Both the position numbers and the translations under genes were made by a program. Source: an uncultured Alistipes sp. (GTDB lineage Bacteria > Bacteroidota > Bacteroidia > Bacteroidales > UBA932). Taken from it: a stretch of 45,530 nt of DNA. The stretch lies in assembly GCA_900544195.1 (NCBI GenBank), contig UQUJ01000020.1, positions 1 through 45,530 of the forward strand, read 5' to 3'. Each line of letters opens with the position of its first letter. Position 1 is the stretch's first letter. Under the pieces are notes generated by a model. It ran no database searches and was not told where the DNA came from. It saw only the letters and a list, made by a program, of their open reading frames with translations. Of this stretch, positions 42,394 through 45,530 are shown one piece after another.

Positions 42394-43442
42394 TCACTCC
42401 GAATGTCCCACGCTGCGGTAATCCCACGTGATGTATTTCTGTTTCAGCTTCTGACGGTCGCCCAAACTTATGTTGTCCTGACTGACCACCTCCTGCGGCC
42501 ATCCGTCATTGAAATAACTTATGCTGACATATGAGTTGTACACCCCGTCCGTAGTCACCTGACTGTCAAATTCGGTATCAAGACCTTCCCGAACATCCTT
42601 TGCGGACTCCTCATCAGTGAAATACTCTATAATATTTCCGAGCAGCACCTTTATGTCCTCTCTTGGAATATACGAATAGACATCTGCGGATATGCCGTAT
42701 TCATACGTGTCCGGATCAAGCCATATGTCAGTTTTTGTGTCAGAGGCATATTCGTTTTCCGTCGCATCTTCATGGCTTTCCGTTTCGCCTATTTTGTATT
42801 GGCCTCCATGATAATTGAACAGCAGTCCTATCTCTTCCGTATATCCGTCGACCAGATTGTCGGAATCAATCATTGACATCAATTTATCCGGATTAAGCCC
42901 GACAGCGCGCAGGGAATCCGCATATGGCATTTTACTGATCGCCTTCGTCAGGACTTCTTTCGCCTGTTTCCTGATATCCTTCAGATTGTAGTATTTGATA
43001 ATCTTGCCGCACTGGTCGGTACGGAATCTTATAGTCGTGCCTACTGTGGCATCATTGAGAATATCCGTTGCCTGTCCGACAAGATTCTGGGCCTCCGATT
43101 TGATTTGATCGTCTGAAACGAATTCAAGGAAAGTATATTCCATGTCATACCCTTTCCTGGTGGAATCCGTAACCGTAAGCATCACTTTGGCGGCGGCGCC
43201 GAGTGTCATCACCGTGTCTTTGCCGTTGACCTCCCATTGGTTGTCATGTATCCAGTAGGTCATGGTGTCCCGCTTGCTGAACCAAGCTATAACGGGAGAA
43301 TGCTGTCATCCTGGACAGTCACGTCAGAAGAGTCCTGGACTTCAGATGAACGATGATGATGTCGGGCCGGAGCAAATGACATCAATGAGACCAGGAGTCC
43401 CAAGATCATCGGAACCAACAAGAACTTTTTTACGTGTATCAT
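42394..43442 (-). pseudogene. Frameshifted gene for a secreted protein of unknown function
   Basis: A signal peptide and short N-terminus (MIHVKKFLLVPMILGLLVSL, from 43442) end at a premature stop near 43286. A second frame continues VIAWFSKRDTMTYWIHDNQW and runs 289 codons to 42394. Adding one base at the CCC run (GGG at 43294-43296 on the plus strand) joins both frames into one protein of about 350 residues. The mature part shows no catalytic motif I know; it is rich in Asp and Tyr. Either a real one-base deletion or a sequencing error. The 289-codon part alone would lack a signal peptide. Confidence 0.7.
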
Positions 43443-43528
43443 ATTTTCATGCATCATGTCAGACAGCAATTTCGGGGCAAATTTAACATATTACGAAAAA
43501 AGATATTCTCAATAAATGAAAAAAATCA

Positions 43529-43536
43529 TACATTTG
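43529..43536 (+). promoter_or_regulatory. -7 box before the small lipoprotein gene
   Basis: TACATTTG, 20 bp before the ATG at 43557; an exact TAnnTTTG match. Confidence 0.5.
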
Positions 43537-43556
43537 CCACTCATTAACAAAATGAC

Positions 43557-44291
43557 ATGATGAAGAACCATAAATTATTCGGAGCGATCGTCGGCTCCGT
43601 CATCGCGCTGACAATTTCGTCATGCGGGAAAGAAGACAAGATTGAACGGTTTCCTGAGGGAACGTCAATGATAAAGATGATGGATGAGGACAACGGAGGC
43701 ACCACATTGGGCAATTCCAATGTCTATATGACATCTTCCGGAAACTTCAAGAGCAATAATCTGCCGATTCTCGACTGCGGGAAGAAGAGCGGAATAGGAG
43801 ACATCGGTCTGCCGGATTTCACTAACATGGCGCCGGAAGTCGCTGTGATACCCGGACACGGCTACGTCATCTGCGATTCTGACAACGTCAAGGAATTCCC
43901 GTCGAGAAAAAAGGCAATCCGTGAGGATGCGCTCGTTTACAGGGCATATGTCGATTCATGGATTCAGACAGACGGAAAGAATGTCGGGGCCAATGTCTAT
44001 TTCCTGCTTGGCAGCCCTCTGGAATGCGGGCAGATACCGGAAATGGACAGCGACCTCGGAACGCTCTCTTTCGACCTGGTCAGTCACAAGTCCAATTCAA
44101 TCAGCGTAAAGTTGCCTTCGGAAGACATTGAGGTTATTTTCAATGACAGGACACCTCTGACCTGCTCCACCAAAGGTAGGACATTGACATTGGCATTGAC
44201 AAGGGCCCCGATGTCATACGAGACCGGCACGTGGCCACTCAGCATCCGGAGCGGAAGGGTCTATACGAAAGCGACAGTCGCAATTGAGTAA
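43557..44291 (+). CDS. Small lipoprotein, DUF5036-like
   Basis: 244 residues with a lipoprotein signal peptide (IVGSVIALTISSCGKED, Cys about 23). The mature part is beta-rich and contains IKMMDEDNGGTTLGNSNVYM and NNLPILDCGKKSGIGDIG, phrases I associate with the Bacteroides DUF5036 family, though the match is from memory. No enzymatic motif. Start at the first of two adjacent ATGs (43557 or 43560). Ends 27 bp before a strong terminator hairpin. Confidence 0.65.
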   Translation: MMKNHKLFGAIVGSVIALTISSCGKEDKIERFPEGTSMIKMMDEDNGGTTLGNSNVYMTSSGNFKSNNLPILDCGKKSGIGDIGLPDFTNMAPEVAVIPGHGYVICDSDNVKEFPSRKKAIREDALVYRAYVDSWIQTDGKNVGANVYFLLGSPLECGQIPEMDSDLGTLSFDLVSHKSNSISVKLPSEDIEVIFNDRTPLTCSTKGRTLTLALTRAPMSYETGTWPLSIRSGRVYTKATVAIE

Positions 44292-44318
44292 CGCTACCGG
44301 TCACCGTGACAGAATCAT

Positions 44319-44358
44319 AGTGGGCGAAAACGCACATTCCTTAGCGTTTTCGCCCACT
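44319..44358 (+). terminator. Terminator hairpin after the small lipoprotein gene
   Basis: AGTGGGCGAAAACGC and GCGTTTTCGCCCACT are perfectly complementary (15 bp) around a 10-nt loop, followed by TTATTG. Confidence 0.8.
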
Positions 44359-44528
44359 GACTTATTGTTTTCTTGTCATAGATCATATCTGGGACAAGTT
44401 ATCGGATGGCCGATTATAAAAAAGTGATTTTTTCAAAAGAATCCCTGTTTTTGGTGTGAAAAGATCATCCATCTTTAATAGTTTACTATCCTTTTGATAT
44501 CACATCATTAACCTATACCTAAATAAAT

Positions 44529-45530
44529 ATGAAAAAAAAGATTACACAAGGCGACATGAAGATCGCCTCAGAAGAAGACTTGCTCACACTCGACGCGAGC
44601 ACAGGAGAGAAGACCTACCGCCACTTCACCCCCGAGGACTATCGGCTCTTTGAGACGGAGACCATCCTCATGCGCGAGGAGGCGCAAAGGACTATCGACG
44701 AAATCAATTGCCACATCGGCAACCGACGGATAGCCTTCAAATGTGTATTCCACGTCGCTCAGATACTCAGCGCGAGCCTGGACGAATACCGCCAGCTGGT
44801 CAAGGACCTTCGCAGCAGGGCCTACGTCACCCTCTACGATATCTACAACGCGCAGATGGAGCAACTGTGGCACCAACTAAGTCCCACGCTTACGGAGCTT
44901 CTGGCCTTTGGGGAGAAGACGCTGAAAAGCCTCACGGACTTGGTCGAGTCCTGCCCTGCCTCCGTCTTTAAGAAGATTGTGAGAGCAAGCGACCCACAGG
45001 AGGAGCCCGGCATGATGCCCGCCGACTACGAGGACCTCAAAAGACGGGCCGTCGAGAGGGTGACGGAGAGCATACGCCATGTGCGCAGAACCGCTAAGGA
45101 GATAGAGGCAGCGGGAGCGGCTTTGTGTCACACACGGGAGCTTCGCAGCGAGGCTGAGGAGGCTATCATCTACCATTATATTAAAAGGCAGTATGAGGAA
45201 ACCCAACAAAGCGCTCACCTCGCACGGGTGGCGATACGCCACTTGCACTACTTGGACAACCGAAAGGCGGAGGCCGACATGAGAATGCTGCAATGCCTGC
45301 TGGACCGCACGGAGGAACGATATGAGCGCTGCCCTATCTGCAAACTATGGGCCGACTGGGACTTTTCGCAAGAGGAGGAAACGGAGGCCTTCGCCCACGA
45401 ATTGAGCCAGCACGCGTTTGGCAAAAAAGACTTTGAGAGGCTTTTCATGTACCAGGCTGAGCACCGCATGCTGATCGAGAAAATCTGCAAGCGAAACGAT
45501 GAAGACCATCAAAGCGACCCGCTCTTCGTT
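44529..45530 (+). CDS. Unrecognised protein, right end cut by the window
   Basis: The frame from the ATG at 44529 is open for 334 codons and continues past the last base. The product is mainly helical and charged, with likely coiled-coil stretches (REEAQRTIDEIN; LKRRAVERVTESIRHVRRTA; EEAIIYHYIKRQYEETQ). One CPIC pair (RCPICKLW, about residue 266) could be half of a metal site. No signal peptide. Codon use differs from nearby genes and GAATAT motifs are absent; its one Glu-Tyr written with GAA ends in TAC. I do not recognise the family. It lies beyond a terminator, in the accessory end of the window, behind an AT-rich 200-bp leader. Confidence 0.75.
   Translation, partial: MKKKITQGDMKIASEEDLLTLDASTGEKTYRHFTPEDYRLFETETILMREEAQRTIDEINCHIGNRRIAFKCVFHVAQILSASLDEYRQLVKDLRSRAYVTLYDIYNAQMEQLWHQLSPTLTELLAFGEKTLKSLTDLVESCPASVFKKIVRASDPQEEPGMMPADYEDLKRRAVERVTESIRHVRRTAKEIEAAGAALCHTRELRSEAEEAIIYHYIKRQYEETQQSAHLARVAIRHLHYLDNRKAEADMRMLQCLLDRTEERYERCPICKLWADWDFSQEEETEAFAHELSQHAFGKKDFERLFMYQAEHRMLIEKICKRNDEDHQSDPLFV

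Noticed and set aside
1..45530. CRISPR array, tRNA or rRNA genes
   Set aside because: No regularly spaced repeats and no tRNA T-loop or rRNA core sequences were found on either strand.

Overview
The window looks like a chromosomal stretch of a member of the order Bacteroidales (Bacteroidota), probably a gut commensal of medium GC (about half G+C). The support is the -33/-7 promoters of TTG-N19-TAnnTTTG type, an S46 dipeptidyl-peptidase, an OprO/P-type porin, a DUF5723 protein, a bacterial serpin lipoprotein, a CBM20-GH77 MalQ, and an adjacent MurNAc-6-P etherase and BadF-type sugar kinase. No tRNA, rRNA or CRISPR array is visible, and no intact transposase or integrase.

Layout. 1-9400: U32 peptidase-like protein (-), 4-alpha-glucanotransferase malQ (+), purT (+), an alpha/beta hydrolase (-), a FadL-type porin (+) and a small esterase (+). 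9400-17700: serpin, a candidate small RNA, an agmatine-deiminase remnant, a VWA lipoprotein, a beta-barrel protein, a metallophosphoesterase, an FMN reductase, and a repeat-rich stretch holding a truncated second copy of the esterase. 17700-28950 is dense housekeeping sequence, nearly all on the minus strand: glucosaminidase-LysM/mltG, rpsA/rnz, corA, mntP, kinase-murQ-recR, and pnuC with an SGNH hydrolase. 29000-37100: a lipoprotein plus DUF5723 pair, a Gate-domain membrane protein, a porin and a DPP11-type S46 peptidase. 37100-45530 is an accessory region: a compact three-gene ABC cassette, a decayed tyrosine recombinase, a tripartite HipBST-like toxin-antitoxin locus, a two-DTG aspartic protease, a frameshifted secreted protein, a small lipoprotein, and an unrecognised gene running off the right edge.

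Working together. The BadF-type kinase and MurQ fit amino-sugar/MurNAc recovery, next to peptidoglycan hydrolases elsewhere in the block (glucosaminidase-LysM and MltG overlap by ATGA). HipB, HipS and HipT form one operon with operator-like palindromes upstream.

Most unusual signals. (1) Three complete intergenic palindromes of about 165 nt (4327-4494, 26083-26247, 34605-34767), each symmetric about a GGT/ACC apex. Their arms differ between copies but pair within each copy; there is also one partial arm at the window edge and one arm fused to the start of the DPP11 gene. (2) A roughly six-fold excess of the hexamer GAATAT/ATATTC on a hand count, thinning out in the accessory right end. (3) A REP-like palindrome pair inserted in frame in malQ between its two CBM20 modules. 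(4) Several decayed genes marking past rearrangement.
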